Below are positions 55,881 to 64,000 of a stretch of 64,000 nt of DNA, piece by piece (position 1 is the stretch's first letter; every line of letters begins with the position of its first letter). The notes below the pieces were generated by a model. It had not been told where the DNA came from, did not search any database, and saw only the letters and a list, made by a program, of their open reading frames with translations. Origin of the DNA: Acinetobacter sp. WU_MDCI_Axc73 (GTDB lineage Bacteria; Pseudomonadota; Gammaproteobacteria; Pseudomonadales; Moraxellaceae); contig NZ_JAHPRO010000002.1 of the NCBI RefSeq assembly GCF_025562455.1, forward strand, positions 62,001-126,000, given 5' to 3'. The translations under genes and the position numbers were made by a program.

Positions 55881-58726
55881 GACGTATCTCCTTCACGTGG
55901 CACAGGGCCAGACATGGTCGAGTGGCGGGAATCGGCCAATACCGAAATCAACAGCATTGCTGCACCAACTACAGTCGCATAGACACCCACATCAAACAAA
56001 GCAGCAGATGCAAGATGTGATTTTCCAATCACAGGAATATCGACATAAAGATGTGCGCTGGTTAAGAATGGTCTTGACCAATACCATGCAGTCATTCCAG
56101 AAATACCTGCAATCAGCAAACCAATACCAATCCAGAGTTCATATAAACGTCCTGACTTCGCTTTGAGCATTTGTTCTGCACGATCTTGTCCTTGAGCGAT
56201 ATATTGAATGACTAAAGCCATTGACGTCACGAGACCTGCAATAAAACCACCACCAGGATAATTATGTCCTCTTAAGAAAATATATAGACTGACCACTAAA
56301 GCAATTGGGAGTACCCAAGACGCTGTGGTACGGAACATGAGTGGAGAGGGATTAAAACGATAGGTGAGACCTTGTGTCACACTGGTACCATGAATCCGCA
56401 TACCATCCATCAGACATAGCGCACCAATTGCAGCAATCCCCAATACTGTAATTTCACCAAAAGTATCAAAACCACGGAAATCAACCAAAATGACATTAAC
56501 GACATTTGAACCTCCACCTAAAGGTAGAGACTGCTGCATAAAGAACCATGAAAGTGAATTGTGATCGCGGGTGAGAATGAGCCAAGCAATCCATCCCATA
56601 CCTAAACCGCCAATGATAGCAATCATGGCATCCCGCCAACGTCTGGAGCGTTTAGATTCGTAAGGTGTTAATTGTGGTAGTAACGACAGACTCATGAGCA
56701 ATAAAACGGTGGTCACGACATCTACTGTAATTTGAGTCAGTGCCAAATCGGGTGCAGAAAATCCGATAAAAACCATAGTCACGACTAAGCCAATCGCACC
56801 ACTAATGAGGACAGCTTTAATCCGTTCATGGTGAAACCAAAGCATCATCCAGCAAGCACAAAACAAAACAAGCCATAATACAATTGCAATCATTGGAGCG
56901 TGTGTCAGCTCTCGACTACCTGTGCTTAACCCTTGATTAAACAAAGGTATTGCTACAATAGCTGCACTAAAAACCACGATAAGAAATAGATATAGTTGTA
57001 GTGAACCAGTTTCAGTGCGACGTTTGATGCTACGACTACCCAATAACAAATATTTTAAAAATTTATCAAATAATATTTTGCCTTGGAAATTGCCTAGATA
57101 AGGGTCGAGATCAATACGACGAATACGCCCATCTTTCGCGAGAGCGAAATAGAAAATAGTGCCACCGATCAAGGCAATCAGACTCATCATAAGAGGTAAA
57201 TTGAAACCATGCCAAATCGCCAGATGTACGCCTGCAAACTCGGGCATTGCAAGGCTGGCACGGGTCGCACTATTCACAATATTTTCGACTAATAACGCTG
57301 GAATAATTCCGACTAAAATACAAAGTATCGCGAGCAATGTTGCTGGTAGACGCATTCCTAAAGTAGGCTCGTGCGCATCTTTATTGGGTACTTTTTCACC
57401 CACAGGGCCATCAAAAAATACCCCGTGTACCATGCGAATCGAATAGCTAACCGCAAAAATGCCAGCCAATGTTGCAACAATGATGGCAAAGATAAGCACA
57501 CTGCCATTTAGGCTACTCACCAATTCAGTGAAGAACATTTCTTTGGAAATGAAACCATTGGTCAAGGGTACGCCAGCCATTGAGGCTGCTGTAATCATGG
57601 TTAAAGTTGCTGTAAATGGGAGCAGTTGCCAAATACCACTTAACTTGCGTAGATCACGAGTTCCTGTTTCATGATCGACGATACCTGCGATCATAAACAG
57701 TGCAGCTTTAAAGGTGGCATGATTAATAATATGAAAAATTGCAGCGGCAACAGCGAGTGGAGAACCAATCCCAAGCAAACAAACGATTAATCCCAAATGA
57801 CTAATGGTCGAATAGGCCAATAAGCCTTTGAGGTCTTCTTTGAAAATGGCAAAAAAAGCCGCCATACATAGGGTAAATAAGCCCACAAAGGTGACAATAT
57901 TATGATAAAGCGCGGCACCAATGAAAATTGGAGCAAGACGAGCGAGTAAAAAAATCCCTGCTTTGACCATGGTTGCTGAATGCAGATATGCTGATACAGG
58001 GGTCGGTGCCGCCATAGCATTGGGTAACCAAAAATGGAAAGGGAATTGGGCGCTTTTGGTAAATGCACCTAATAATATAAGTAGGAGAGCAGGAACAAAT
58101 AAAGCATGAGACTGGATCATATCTTTCATATTGACCAGTTGATCAATCTGATATGTTCCAGTAATTTGCCCAATCAAAATAAAACCACCTAGCATGGCAA
58201 GACCGCCCATGCCTGTAATGGTCAATGCCATTCGTGAGCCGCGTTGCGCTGCTTCATAATGACTCCAATAGCCCACCAGTAAAAAAGAAGAAATACTGGT
58301 TAACTCCCAAAACACCAAGAGCAAAATTAAATTATTGGAGAGTGAAATTCCGAGCATGGCAGTCATGAAAACCATGAGCAGCATATAGAGCTTGGCAAGT
58401 GAGTTACGAGGACTTAAATAATAATAAGCATAAATATAAATGAGGGTGCCTATGCCAGTAATCAGAAGGCTAAATAACAAGCCTAATGCATCTAGCCGAA
58501 AGCTCAGATTGAGTCCGAGCTGTGGTAACCAGTCCCAGCTTTGTACAATGGCTGCACCAGCAAAGATCTGTTTTGCCTCAGTCAGCAATAACCCGAAACA
58601 GGTCAGGCTGACTGCGATTGCCCCTAAAGCCGTTGCTTCCCGCGAAAAACGCTGTAGCAATGCAACAAGGGTGGTGCCTAATATTAACGGTAGCAAGATA
58701 ATAATCGGTAGCACACTCGTATCCAT
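55877..58726 (-). CDS. mrpA: Mrp-type antiporter subunit A fused to subunit B
   Basis: A 949-residue, roughly twenty-helix protein. Residues 1 to about 560 are NuoL-like, with the Glu of VFWELTSISSFLLVGYW and the Lys of GAFTKSAQFPFHFWLPNAM. The next region contains the MbhD/MrpA C-terminal part (LISGAIGLVVTMVFIGFSAPDLALTQ, in parts). From about 795 is the MrpB domain (LRGHNYPGGGFIAGLVTSMALVIQY). Such AB fusions define the six-gene group 2 (Pha/Mnh-type) operons. It is first gene of the operon. The exported cation (Na+ or K+) cannot be read from sequence. Confidence 0.94.
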   Translation of the reverse strand: MDTSVLPIIILLPLILGTTLVALLQRFSREATALGAIAVSLTCFGLLLTEAKQIFAGAAIVQSWDWLPQLGLNLSFRLDALGLLFSLLITGIGTLIYIYAYYYLSPRNSLAKLYMLLMVFMTAMLGISLSNNLILLLVFWELTSISSFLLVGYWSHYEAAQRGSRMALTITGMGGLAMLGGFILIGQITGTYQIDQLVNMKDMIQSHALFVPALLLILLGAFTKSAQFPFHFWLPNAMAAPTPVSAYLHSATMVKAGIFLLARLAPIFIGAALYHNIVTFVGLFTLCMAAFFAIFKEDLKGLLAYSTISHLGLIVCLLGIGSPLAVAAAIFHIINHATFKAALFMIAGIVDHETGTRDLRKLSGIWQLLPFTATLTMITAASMAGVPLTNGFISKEMFFTELVSSLNGSVLIFAIIVATLAGIFAVSYSIRMVHGVFFDGPVGEKVPNKDAHEPTLGMRLPATLLAILCILVGIIPALLVENIVNSATRASLAMPEFAGVHLAIWHGFNLPLMMSLIALIGGTIFYFALAKDGRIRRIDLDPYLGNFQGKILFDKFLKYLLLGSRSIKRRTETGSLQLYLFLIVVFSAAIVAIPLFNQGLSTGSRELTHAPMIAIVLWLVLFCACWMMLWFHHERIKAVLISGAIGLVVTMVFIGFSAPDLALTQITVDVVTTVLLLMSLSLLPQLTPYESKRSRRWRDAMIAIIGGLGMGWIAWLILTRDHNSLSWFFMQQSLPLGGGSNVVNVILVDFRGFDTFGEITVLGIAAIGALCLMDGMRIHGTSVTQGLTYRFNPSPLMFRTTASWVLPIALVVSLYIFLRGHNYPGGGFIAGLVTSMALVIQYIAQGQDRAEQMLKAKSGRLYELWIGIGLLIAGISGMTAWYWSRPFLTSAHLYVDIPVIGKSHLASAALFDVGVYATVVGAAMLLISVLADSRHSTMSGPVPREGDTS

Positions 58727-59051
58727 GTCGTGATTTAGGTCGGAACCTAAGCGTGAATCTTATTTTTCAGGATGTAAAGGAAATCAAAGAGAATTCCAAA
58801 AGTTTGACACCTGAAAACCATAAATGTAGGTAAAAAGAAAAAACAAGTTGTATTGCGCGACTTGCAAGAAACAAAAAATAGGTGTGAAAAAGTATACAGT
58901 GCTAGATCTTCATCTGTTTACTGTTTTTACACTAAAATAACAAAATATCAATCACTTAAAGATGTGATCGGAACACTTAGTCTCAAATGTATTGATAGTT
59001 ATTTTCAATGATAACATGAAAAATGATTTGATGTCTAAATTATGAAACGCT
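58727..59051. other. 325-base gap upstream of the mrp operon
   Basis: AT-rich DNA that must contain the mrpA promoter (minus strand) and the end of the ATPase transcript. No clear sigma-70 pair, terminator or ORF is apparent to me. Confidence 0.4.
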
Positions 59052-60422
59052 TTATTTTCCAGACAATCTTGATTCATCTAAATGCTTGGTATCTGATTGC
59101 AAATATTGCAGAATTTCTAGTTTTTGCGCATCACTTAAATGCTCTAATAATTGAAGCAAATGATGCACATCGGGTTCATCGCTAAGTATTGGACTTAGAT
59201 CATTCAAATCAGGTTCTGGAGAATGATGAAATAAATTTTGGTAAATATGGTCATAGAGATCGTGAGCATTTTCGAGCGCTAAGGATGAAATTTGCTTATT
59301 GGACAAACGCAGACATTGATAATCAAATGCATGTTCAAGCAGTTCTTCACGATTTCCAGTCACGATCAGTTGTAATCGTGGAAAAGCCTGATGTAAACGT
59401 GGTAGAATTTCACGACATAAAGTTTGATCAAGTTGGGTATCGATCTGATCAATCAGTACAATTCCTTCACCTTCAAGGCATGGATAAAGACTTAAAGGAT
59501 TAAGCAAGCATAGGCGACGTACAATATCTCCTACTAAAGCAATCCATGTTTTTATGGAGTTAGAAAGTTGTGGATAGCTTAGATTTTGTCCTTGATAGCT
59601 GATCATGAGCTGAAGTTTAGGCTGATATTGTAGATAAATGTCTGTAATATCAGGGAAAACAGTATTTAGACTGGTTTTTAATGCCTGCAAATTTGGGGAG
59701 TTGAGTTGTGCATGTGTCTGAAAAATTTCCTGTTCAAGATGTTGCAAACTCTGTGCATTAAATTTAGCCAAAATATGTTGTAGTAACTGCGCACTTTGGG
59801 CATTTTCGATATCACTGACTTCACGGAACCACTCAAAGAAACGGGCAAAAGTAGTAAATGGAATTGCTGCAACATCATAGGCGGAAGAGGCCTGAAAAAC
59901 CGCAGGAATATTTTTACTGAGTAAATTGATTTCATTGATAAATCGGTCAGATGGATAGTAGGCAATACAGGGTAGACCTTGTAAAGGATCCTGTTTAATG
60001 GCTTTTTGATACAGAGTGGTCAGTTCTTCCAGTTGCTGTGTTTCTGCCTGACTGATGCCAATTCCCTGACTATTCAGTGTCTTATAAAGTTTCCATGTAC
60101 AGATTGAGGCATCACTTTCCTGAGATTGACTGCTTTCTGGAAGTTGTCCGATTTCAGCTGGAATTTTAACACTGAGCTCTATTCTGGATTGAATTCTTGA
60201 ATTTAAAATATCCTGATCCAACATGACCACACCCGCAGTGCGACTATCTTTTAATCGTGCTGGAAACCAGCTCAAGGCTTGGTAAATGTGTTTAAGTAGC
60301 GTGGTCTTACCCGTCGCTTGTTCGCCTAAAATGAGGGTGATTGGTTTATGCGTGTCAAGAAATTGAACCTGTAAATGACTAAACAAGCCTGTATGTTTAA
60401 GACGAATAGATTCAAGTTTCAT
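59052..60422 (-). CDS. RecF/SMC-like AAA ATPase with atypical Walker B (DQ)
   Basis: A 456-residue soluble P-loop protein of the AAA_21/AAA_23 type. It begins MKLESIRLKHTGLFSHLQV, with Walker A LILGEQATGKTTLLK. After a long helical region, Walker B reads GIVLIDQIDTQL (near residue 327): the usual catalytic Glu after Asp is Gln (codon CAG, seen directly). The following IVTGNREE replaces the common TTHSP switch. No TOPRIM or nuclease motif is visible. It is the last gene of an operon with a UvrD-like helicase, 30 bases downstream of it. Function unknown; a DNA repair or defence role is only an inference. Confidence 0.75.
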   Translation of the reverse strand: MKLESIRLKHTGLFSHLQVQFLDTHKPITLILGEQATGKTTLLKHIYQALSWFPARLKDSRTAGVVMLDQDILNSRIQSRIELSVKIPAEIGQLPESSQSQESDASICTWKLYKTLNSQGIGISQAETQQLEELTTLYQKAIKQDPLQGLPCIAYYPSDRFINEINLLSKNIPAVFQASSAYDVAAIPFTTFARFFEWFREVSDIENAQSAQLLQHILAKFNAQSLQHLEQEIFQTHAQLNSPNLQALKTSLNTVFPDITDIYLQYQPKLQLMISYQGQNLSYPQLSNSIKTWIALVGDIVRRLCLLNPLSLYPCLEGEGIVLIDQIDTQLDQTLCREILPRLHQAFPRLQLIVTGNREELLEHAFDYQCLRLSNKQISSLALENAHDLYDHIYQNLFHHSPEPDLNDLSPILSDEPDVHHLLQLLEHLSDAQKLEILQYLQSDTKHLDESRLSGK

Positions 60423-60452
60423 AGGTGCCCACCAGAATTGGAACGCGAGGTT

Positions 60453-61964
60453 TTAGACCGCTACGGATTTGCGTAAACGTTGCGGCGCTTGCAGTTTGAG
60501 CTGCTGAACAAGGTCATAAATATGATGAATATTTAAACTTACTTTAGCACGTGTACAGGCGACGTAAAGCAGTCTCAGTTCTTCATCACTGATTTTATGC
60601 TCCAATCCATTGATTTTAAATTGATAGTCATCTTCCAGATGTACTCGATCCCATTCCAGACCTTTGGCTTTATGTGCGGTTGAAATGACATAATCTGCCT
60701 GTTCTATTGGAGTGATCTTTGCTAATGCGCGTTTTAATGGGTCAGTACCATGATCATCGACCAGTTTCACCAAAGGTTTAATATCGCTACCATCGTTGGT
60801 TTCACAATATTCATGCACATCATGCCATGAATTAAACCATGCCAGTTCTGGTACATCCGTTACACGTTTGCCTTGTTTTAATAGACTTGCCGCATCGACA
60901 AAACGATTGAGTTTATTATGATCGGCTTGCAAACTGACTTTATCACCATGTACTAGCCCTGCAAGTAGTAGTTCCATTGCACGGGCATTGGTACGACATA
61001 AAATGGCATCACGTTGTTTCGTATGTGGTTTATTAACAACTTTTGAATTTAAGCTGGGATTGCCGAGTAAAGGTATTGTTTCATCTAACCCACTCAATAA
61101 ATAGTTGGCAACATCTGCAATTTGTTCACCAAAACGAAATGACGTAGTTAGACGCGATTCGGGGAGGGGGAGTTGCTGCATGGCATTGACCGCACCACGC
61201 CAGGCATAGATCTGCTGATGTGCATCTCCGACATAGATTACCTGCGTATTGCGTTGCCGAAGTAATATCCCGAGCATTAATGGGTCTGCATCTTGAGCTT
61301 CATCAAATAGCACATAATCGGCAGGAATATTGGGTTCAGACAATGCCCATAATTTCAGATAAATATCATGTCCAATCCCAGCCTGATGATTTTGGTCAAT
61401 CGATTCTAGCCAACGTCGCTCCACTGCGGGATAGAGGTGTTTTTGCAGGGTTTCAATATCATCAGGATGTAGCCAACTTGGCGCTTGAATATGACGTGGC
61501 GCTGGGTATTGGGAACTGGTCGAGCAAAAATAACTGACGGCATTGGCAACCAAACTGGCCAGACGGCTGGGCATCAATACATATTTTTCATAACGTCCGC
61601 CCATCATACGGCGCAGAGTCACAGGTTCCAAGCGATAATCTTTTGCCATAAAGCTAGGACTTAATCGTGGTAGTCGTAACTTATCGGTTACACCACGTGG
61701 AACACTACGGAAGGCTAAAGAGTGAAAAGTCCGACAGTCAACGTTACGATGAAATTTTTGCTGTGCTTCACTGGCAATAGCTTTATTAAACGCAAGATAC
61801 ATACCACGCCGCTCGGGCATGGCATCACTAATCAATTGTAATGTGGTGGTTTTACCTGTGCCTGCATACGCGATAACTTTAAAAGATTCGCCCAGACGCG
61901 CATTATCGATAGCTGTTGCCTGTTCATACGTCGCTTTGGGTTTTTCAAAATTAGACACAGTCAA
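60453..61964 (-). CDS. UvrD/Rep-like superfamily 1 helicase (short, FBH1-like)
   Basis: A 503-residue SF1 helicase with all motifs: I AYAGTGKTTTLQ, Ia MYLAFNKAIASEA, II YVLFDEAQDADP, III YVGDAHQQIYAWRG, IV TTSFRFG, V STAHKAKGLEWDRV and VI RLLYVACTRAKVSL. It is shorter than UvrD or Rep, and the compact form with FNKAIA recalls the Fbh1-type group. The start is a TTG (61964), 3 bases after the hisIE stop and 6 bases after AAGGA, so it is translationally coupled to hisIE. A GTG at 61958 is an alternative. Confidence 0.85.
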   Translation of the reverse strand: MTVSNFEKPKATYEQATAIDNARLGESFKVIAYAGTGKTTTLQLISDAMPERRGMYLAFNKAIASEAQQKFHRNVDCRTFHSLAFRSVPRGVTDKLRLPRLSPSFMAKDYRLEPVTLRRMMGGRYEKYVLMPSRLASLVANAVSYFCSTSSQYPAPRHIQAPSWLHPDDIETLQKHLYPAVERRWLESIDQNHQAGIGHDIYLKLWALSEPNIPADYVLFDEAQDADPLMLGILLRQRNTQVIYVGDAHQQIYAWRGAVNAMQQLPLPESRLTTSFRFGEQIADVANYLLSGLDETIPLLGNPSLNSKVVNKPHTKQRDAILCRTNARAMELLLAGLVHGDKVSLQADHNKLNRFVDAASLLKQGKRVTDVPELAWFNSWHDVHEYCETNDGSDIKPLVKLVDDHGTDPLKRALAKITPIEQADYVISTAHKAKGLEWDRVHLEDDYQFKINGLEHKISDEELRLLYVACTRAKVSLNIHHIYDLVQQLKLQAPQRLRKSVAV

Positions 61965-61967
61965 TAG

Positions 61968-62741
61968 TTATCCTTGGGTACGATTGGCTTTTTCAACCAG
62001 ACCTGAAAGTCCTTGACGACGTGCCAATTCCTCCAGTACCTGTTCCGGATCGAGATCAAAATGACCGAGCATGACAATGCTATGGAACCATAGATCTGCT
62101 GTTTCATAAATCAGGTCATTTAAATGTTCTTGAGTAGGCTGAACGGCATAATCTTTCGCGGCAATTATAGTTTCAACGCTTTCTTCGCCAACTTTTTCCA
62201 AAATTTTATTCAAGCCCTTTTTATATAGACTTGCAACATAAGAACTATCGGCATCTGCTTGTTTGCGCTGTTGCATCAACTGCCCCAAATGCGCCAAGAC
62301 ATCGACTTGTTCGTGTTGTATGTCATGATCATGCACTTCTGTTTTGGCTGATGCGCCATAAATAGCAGTTGGGTCTTTCAGTTGTGCGTCTACTATTTCC
62401 CAGCCGTGTGGCGTAAGTTTACGATAAAAACAAGACTCACGCCCTGTGTGGCAAGCGATTCCACCATGTTGTTCTACTTGTAAAATAATCACATCACCAT
62501 CGCAGTCCAGACGAATTTCATACACAGTTTGGAAATGACCGGATTCTTCGCCTTTGTGCCAAAGTTTTTGGCGTGAACGTGAAAAATAAACCGCTTGTTG
62601 TCTTTCTGCGGTCAAGGCGAGCGATTCGCGATTCATCCATGCCACCATCAAAATACGACCGGTTAGATGATGCTGTGCGATGGCAGGAATAAGACCTTGT
62701 TCGTTAAATTTTACTTCATCGAGCCATTGCACGTTGTTCAT
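61968..62741 (-). CDS. hisI: phosphoribosyl-AMP cyclohydrolase / phosphoribosyl-ATP pyrophosphatase
   Basis: A 257-residue HisIE fusion for steps 2 and 3 of histidine synthesis. The N-terminal cyclohydrolase (1 to about 120) has [13 protein letters not shown], the metal motif [11 protein letters not shown] and [13 protein letters not shown]. The C-terminal pyrophosphatase (about 150-250) has [25 protein letters not shown] and [13 protein letters not shown]. It is the first gene of a minus-strand operon with the helicase and ATPase. Confidence 0.95.
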   Translation of the reverse strand: MNNVQWLDEVKFNEQGLIPAIAQHHLTGRILMVAWMNRESLALTAERQQAVYFSRSRQKLWHKGEESGHFQTVYEIRLDCDGDVIILQVEQHGGIACHTGRESCFYRKLTPHGWEIVDAQLKDPTAIYGASAKTEVHDHDIQHEQVDVLAHLGQLMQQRKQADADSSYVASLYKKGLNKILEKVGEESVETIIAAKDYAVQPTQEHLNDLIYETADLWFHSIVMLGHFDLDPEQVLEELARRQGLSGLVEKANRTQG

Positions 62742-62901
62742 AAAGATTCACCAGAATTATGGAATAAATAAGTTCATTTGCGGTTATATATCGCATTCTA
62801 TAGTGTACGGCATCTATGCAGCATTTCGGAAAAAAACTCATCTTTTTTATACTCAAAGCTTTTTAAGCTCGCCCTGATTGCACCTCATTTTAAGTTTCTT
62901 A

Positions 62902-63087
62902 TCATGTGCCTTGGTTTTCAAATATGGCTAGCCCAACAGATTAGAATAAGCCTTCTGCATTAATGGTTTGTAAATGATCAACTTTTTCAAACGAGGTGAC
63001 ATGACTATCTTGATGAGCCCGTAAAATTGCAGCGGCTAAACCTGCGATTCCTGTTCCAATCATGGCGATATTATTAAGTTTTTTCAT
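62902..63087 (-). pseudogene. remnant of a FAD-dependent oxidoreductase/monooxygenase (N-terminal piece)
   Basis: A 48-codon frame starts at ATG 63087 with MKKLNNIAMIGTGIAGLAA, a classic GxGxxG dinucleotide-binding start, followed by LRAHQDSHVTSFEK. It stops at TAA 62941. In another frame (62940-62902) the homologous continuation SVGLAIFENQGT is seen, then stops. So a flavoprotein monooxygenase gene was frameshifted and truncated after about 60 residues; the remaining 300 or so residues are absent. The rest of the hisIE-ubiB gap (62742-63150) has no gene. Confidence 0.65.
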
Positions 63088-63150
63088 TTTGATACATCGC
63101 GTATTTTGTAGGGTAGATGAGAAAGAAGAACTTTCTCATCTTAAGGATGA

Positions 63151-64000
63151 TTATTTAATGATTCGCCAAACAGCAAGTAAAATAGTGATCGAGATGAGTA
63201 CAATCGAAATATACCAAGGCGCAATAATGGCAATACTCAGCAGAATTAATATGAAGCTACCAAATAGCCAGCTACGCTGCTGTTGCTGCTGAATCTGCAT
63301 GCGCAATTGTTGAATTTCCCGAACCTGACGATCATGCCATGCAGACTGATTTTTTAAACCGTTTAAACTGTCAATAAGTAGAGTCGGTAAGTCATGCGCA
63401 CCGAGTAATAAATCTGGAATTTGCTGACCAATTTCTTTCATGTTTTTGACAGGATTCATGTTGGATTTGACCCATTCGGTCAAAATCGGCTTCGCCAGTT
63501 TCCAGATATCCAGTTGCGGATAAAGATCTGTTCCTAATCCTTCGACATGAACCAGCGTTTTGAGCAATAGCATCAATTGCGGTGGAATTTCCAGACGAAA
63601 GCGTCTGGCAATATCCATCACCTGCAATAAAATCCCGGCGAAATCCAGTTGATCCATTGGTTTTGACACCATCGGGCCAACGGTACGCCGCATTTCTCGA
63701 GCCAATGCATCCTGATCTGTTCCTGGTGGAATCCATCCTGCCTGATGCACAATCTGAGTCAATTGCATGAAATTATTATTCATGACTGCCAGTAGCATAC
63801 GTGCAACGGTCATTTGATCCTGTTTGGACAGTTCGCCCATAATGGCACAATCCAGTGCAATATAACGCGGAGAAACAGGATTAATGGTCTCTACAAAGAC
63901 ATTGCCGGGATGCATATCGGCATGGAAAAAATTATCACGAAAGACTTGGGTAAAAAAGATAATCAAGCCTTTTTCTGCGAGATCAGCGCGATCCATACCT
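63151..64000 (-). CDS. ubiB: ubiquinone biosynthesis protein UbiB (C-terminal part, runs off the window)
   Basis: The final 282 or so residues of an ABC1/ADCK-type atypical kinase-like protein needed for ubiquinone synthesis. Visible are FFHADMHPGNVFVE (catalytic-loop equivalent), YIALDCAIMGELS (a DFG-like metal loop reading LDCA) and, at the C-terminus, two membrane helices (SWLFGSFILILLSIAIIAPW and ISIVLISITILLAVW) after a Gln-rich stretch. The N-terminal half and start lie beyond position 64000. Confidence 0.93.
   Translation of the reverse strand, partial: GMDRADLAEKGLIIFFTQVFRDNFFHADMHPGNVFVETINPVSPRYIALDCAIMGELSKQDQMTVARMLLAVMNNNFMQLTQIVHQAGWIPPGTDQDALAREMRRTVGPMVSKPMDQLDFAGILLQVMDIARRFRLEIPPQLMLLLKTLVHVEGLGTDLYPQLDIWKLAKPILTEWVKSNMNPVKNMKEIGQQIPDLLLGAHDLPTLLIDSLNGLKNQSAWHDRQVREIQQLRMQIQQQQQRSWLFGSFILILLSIAIIAPWYISIVLISITILLAVWRIIK

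Noticed and set aside
58810..58840. Plus-strand TTGACA...TAGGTA promoter-like pair
   Set aside because: It points away from mrpA and towards the 3' end of a minus-strand gene, with no plus-strand gene to serve.
59052..61964. ATPase-helicase pair as a Gabija defence system
   Set aside because: GajA needs a C-terminal TOPRIM nuclease domain. None is visible in the 456-residue ATPase, and the gene order and hisIE coupling do not fit.

Overview
The window is a chromosomal segment of a gammaproteobacterium that I place in Acinetobacter (genus fairly sure, species not resolved). The reasons are AT-rich sequence, a type IV pilin followed by a PglL/TfpO-type pilin glycosylase, the pilB-pilC-pilD-coaE block, a split fadA/fadB pair, LpxO, a six-gene Mrp antiporter operon with fused A and B subunits, and the blocks tpiA-secG-tRNA-Leu and tRNA-fMet-rimP-nusA-infB-rbfA.

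Layout. Positions 1-2.8 kb: 3' end of a pilin gene, an unrecognised ORF, the C-terminal remnant of what looks like a pilin-accessory (TfpX/TfpZ-like) gene, and an O-oligosaccharyltransferase. 3-7 kb: a small exported protein and the beta-oxidation genes fadB-fadA (minus strand). 7.3-14 kb: lpxO, a PH-domain membrane protein, uvrC, an acyl-CoA thioesterase, pgsA, and an alkylation-repair pair (AraC-Ogt fusion plus alkB). 14-21 kb: an ABC exporter broken by one extra base in an A7 run, an IclR regulator, and a FUSC/DUF1656/HlyD efflux set. 21-31 kb: ruvX-algH, recN, ppnP, rlmB, a DMT exporter, coaE, and pilDCB. 31-32.3 kb: tpiA-secG-tRNA-Leu(GAG).

32.3-46.9 kb is the accessory highlight: an amide-utilisation island lying between tRNA-Leu and tRNA-fMet. 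It encodes a LuxR-type response regulator, a very large sensor (NCS1 transporter + Cys-rich module + histidine kinase + receiver), a five-gene Urt-type ABC importer, aliphatic amidase AmiE, the AAA+ protein AmiB, formamidase FmdA and its zinc-ribbon partner FmdB. A degenerate copy of the 5' half of tRNA-fMet sits at the left edge (32335-32363) and the intact tRNA-fMet at the right edge (46949-47025). The same 19-bp palindromic motif, TATACG-N8-CGTAT, lies in the divergent sensor/urtA promoter region and upstream of amiE. It is a good candidate operator of the regulon. The inferred scheme is: the NCS1 sensor detects (or transports) a short amide, the LuxR regulator binds the motif, and the importer and two amidases supply ammonia and carboxylate.

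47-52.4 kb: the rimP-nusA-infB-rbfA translation/transcription operon behind two leader terminators. 52.5-58.7 kb: the mrp (mnh/pha) antiporter operon on the minus strand. 59-62.7 kb: a minus-strand operon hisIE, UvrD-like helicase, RecF/SMC-like ATPase whose Walker B glutamate is a glutamine. 62.9-63.1 kb: a decayed flavoprotein gene. 63.15 kb to the edge: the C-terminal half of ubiB.

All calls are from reading the sequence and from memory of protein families. No database search was run.
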